The position numbers were made by a program, and so were the translations under genes. From Chromobacteriaceae bacterium (GTDB lineage Bacteria > Pseudomonadota > Gammaproteobacteria > Burkholderiales > Aquaspirillaceae): a stretch of 7,037 nucleotides of DNA. The notes beneath the pieces are model-generated. The model was not told the origin of the DNA. It worked only from the letters and a program-made list of their open reading frames with translations, and did not search any database. Positions within the stretch are counted from its first letter, which is position 1, and every line of letters starts with the position of its first letter. The stretch lies in contig JASLDQ010000153.1 of NCBI GenBank assembly GCA_030151505.1, forward strand, positions 1-7,037, written 5' to 3'. Of the stretch, positions 6,143 to 7,037 are shown piece after piece.

Positions 6143-6997
6143 TCATGCGGCCTGCAGTGCCGCCGCGTGGTGACGCAGGTGGTCATCGATGAAGCTGGCG
6201 ATGAAGTAGTAGCTGTGGTCGTAGCCGGGCTGGCGGCGCAGGGTCAGCGGCCAGCCGCTTTGGGCGGCGGCGCGTTCCAGCGCGTCGGGCTTGAGCTGCT
6301 CGGCTAGAAAGCCGTCGGCCTCGCCCTGATCGACCAGCAGCGGCAGGTGTGTCGTCGCCGCATCCGCCGTGGCCAGCAGCTCGCTGGCATCCCATTCCTT
6401 CCACGTGTTTTCGTCTTCGCCCAGATAGCGGCCGAATGCCTTTCTTCCCCACGGACAGTCGGCCGGATGGCTGATCGGCGCGAAGGCCGACACCGAGCGG
6501 TAGCGGCCGGGATGGCGCAATGCCGCCACCAGCGCGCCGTGGCCGCCCATCGAATGCCCGGCGATGCCGCGCCGGCCGTTGACCGGCTGGGTCGCCTCGA
6601 CCAGCGCCGGCAGCTCGTGCACCACGTAGTCGTGCATCCGGTAGTGCTTCTTCCACGGCGCCTGGTTCGCGTCGACATAGAAACCCGCGCCGTGGCCGAA
6701 ATCCCAGGCGCCGTCCGGGTCGCCCGGCACATGGGCGCCGCGCGGGCTGGTGTCGGGCGCAACGATGGCCAGGCCGAGTTCGGCCGCCAGCCGGTGCGCG
6801 CCGGCCTTCTGCATGAAGTTCTCGTCGGTGCAGGTCAGGCCCGACAGCCAGTACAGCACCGGCACCGGGCCGGATTCGGCCTGTGGCGGCAGGTAGACGG
6901 CGAACACCATGTCGCAGTGGAGTGTGCCGGAGGCATGGCGGTAGCGCCGGTGCCAGCCGCCGAAGCTTTTCTGGCTGGAGAGCAGTTCGAGGGGCAT
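6143..6997 (-). CDS. fghA: S-formylglutathione hydrolase (esterase D family)
   Basis: This enzyme hydrolyses S-formylglutathione to formate and glutathione, the last step of glutathione-dependent formaldehyde detoxification, in the cytoplasm. The 284-residue alpha/beta hydrolase is full length. The nucleophile is S149 in GHSMGGHG, the acid is D228 in DQGEADGFL, and the base is H261 in GYDHSYYFI. Family blocks [28 protein letters not shown] and [16 protein letters not shown] are all present. The start ATG (6997 on the minus strand) has GGGA (plus 5005-type position 7005-7008) seven bases upstream. The usual partner, glutathione-dependent formaldehyde dehydrogenase (adhC/frmA), would be expected just upstream. 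The 40 bases visible there show neither its end nor a promoter. The gene converges on corA. The symbol could equally be frmB or estD by local convention. Confidence 0.95.
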   Translation of the reverse strand: MPLELLSSQKSFGGWHRRYRHASGTLHCDMVFAVYLPPQAESGPVPVLYWLSGLTCTDENFMQKAGAHRLAAELGLAIVAPDTSPRGAHVPGDPDGAWDFGHGAGFYVDANQAPWKKHYRMHDYVVHELPALVEATQPVNGRRGIAGHSMGGHGALVAALRHPGRYRSVSAFAPISHPADCPWGRKAFGRYLGEDENTWKEWDASELLATADAATTHLPLLVDQGEADGFLAEQLKPDALERAAAQSGWPLTLRRQPGYDHSYYFIASFIDDHLRHHAAALQAA

Positions 6998-7037
6998 GGA
7001 AAATTCCCGGTGGTTTGATGAAGGGCGGGCGAGCCGC

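Noticed and set aside
5939..6307. Possible small plus-strand gene of 122 codons after corA
   Set aside because: Its second half is antisense to the hydrolase gene, no ribosome binding site is evident, and it spans the 9-bp hairpin.
1..7037. A novel defence, mobile or secondary-metabolite system
   Set aside because: All complete genes belong to well-known housekeeping families with intact motifs; no transposase, toxin-antitoxin, repeat array or unexplained large gene was found.

Overview
The window is a GC-rich stretch of bacterial chromosome carrying ordinary housekeeping genes. Protein sequences and gene order (dnaQ-ispD-ispF, a stand-alone phoU next to ppx, RpiA and CorA of beta-proteobacterial type) suggest a betaproteobacterium, perhaps of the Neisseriales/Chromobacteriaceae. 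That placement rests on remembered family resemblance, not on a search. I see no RNA gene, insertion sequence, CRISPR array or prophage, and no previously undescribed system.

Layout. At 1-390 lies the 3' part of dnaQ (proofreading subunit of DNA polymerase III). Only about 79-390 reads as DnaQ in the sense direction; about 1-87 is an earlier part of dnaQ in reverse orientation, so the left edge is a fold-back or inversion junction. dnaQ, ispD (387-1085) and ispF (1082-1561) are joined by two ATGA stop/start overlaps; ispD and ispF encode two steps of the MEP isoprenoid pathway. After about 100 nt with an extended -10 promoter candidate comes rpiA (1662-2321, pentose phosphate pathway). A 195-nt gap holds a weak terminator candidate, a GC-rich hairpin and a PhoB-box-like promoter in front of phoU (2517-3218). 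phoU ends in a clear intrinsic terminator. A structured leader without an obvious Shine-Dalgarno sequence then leads to ppx (3331-4833, exopolyphosphatase), which overlaps corA (4808-5917, Mg2+/Co2+ channel) by 26 nt. A strong hairpin lies beyond corA. On the opposite strand, converging on corA, is a complete S-formylglutathione hydrolase gene (6143-6997, formaldehyde detoxification).

How the genes fit together. The phoU-ppx-corA block is the most coherent unit: PhoU restrains the phosphate-starvation response, PPX breaks down polyphosphate, and CorA supplies Mg2+, the main polyphosphate counter-ion and a PPX cofactor. The Pho-box-like site would place at least phoU under PhoB control. The observations most worth checking are the dnaQ inversion junction at about 75-90, the Pho box, and the structured ppx leader.
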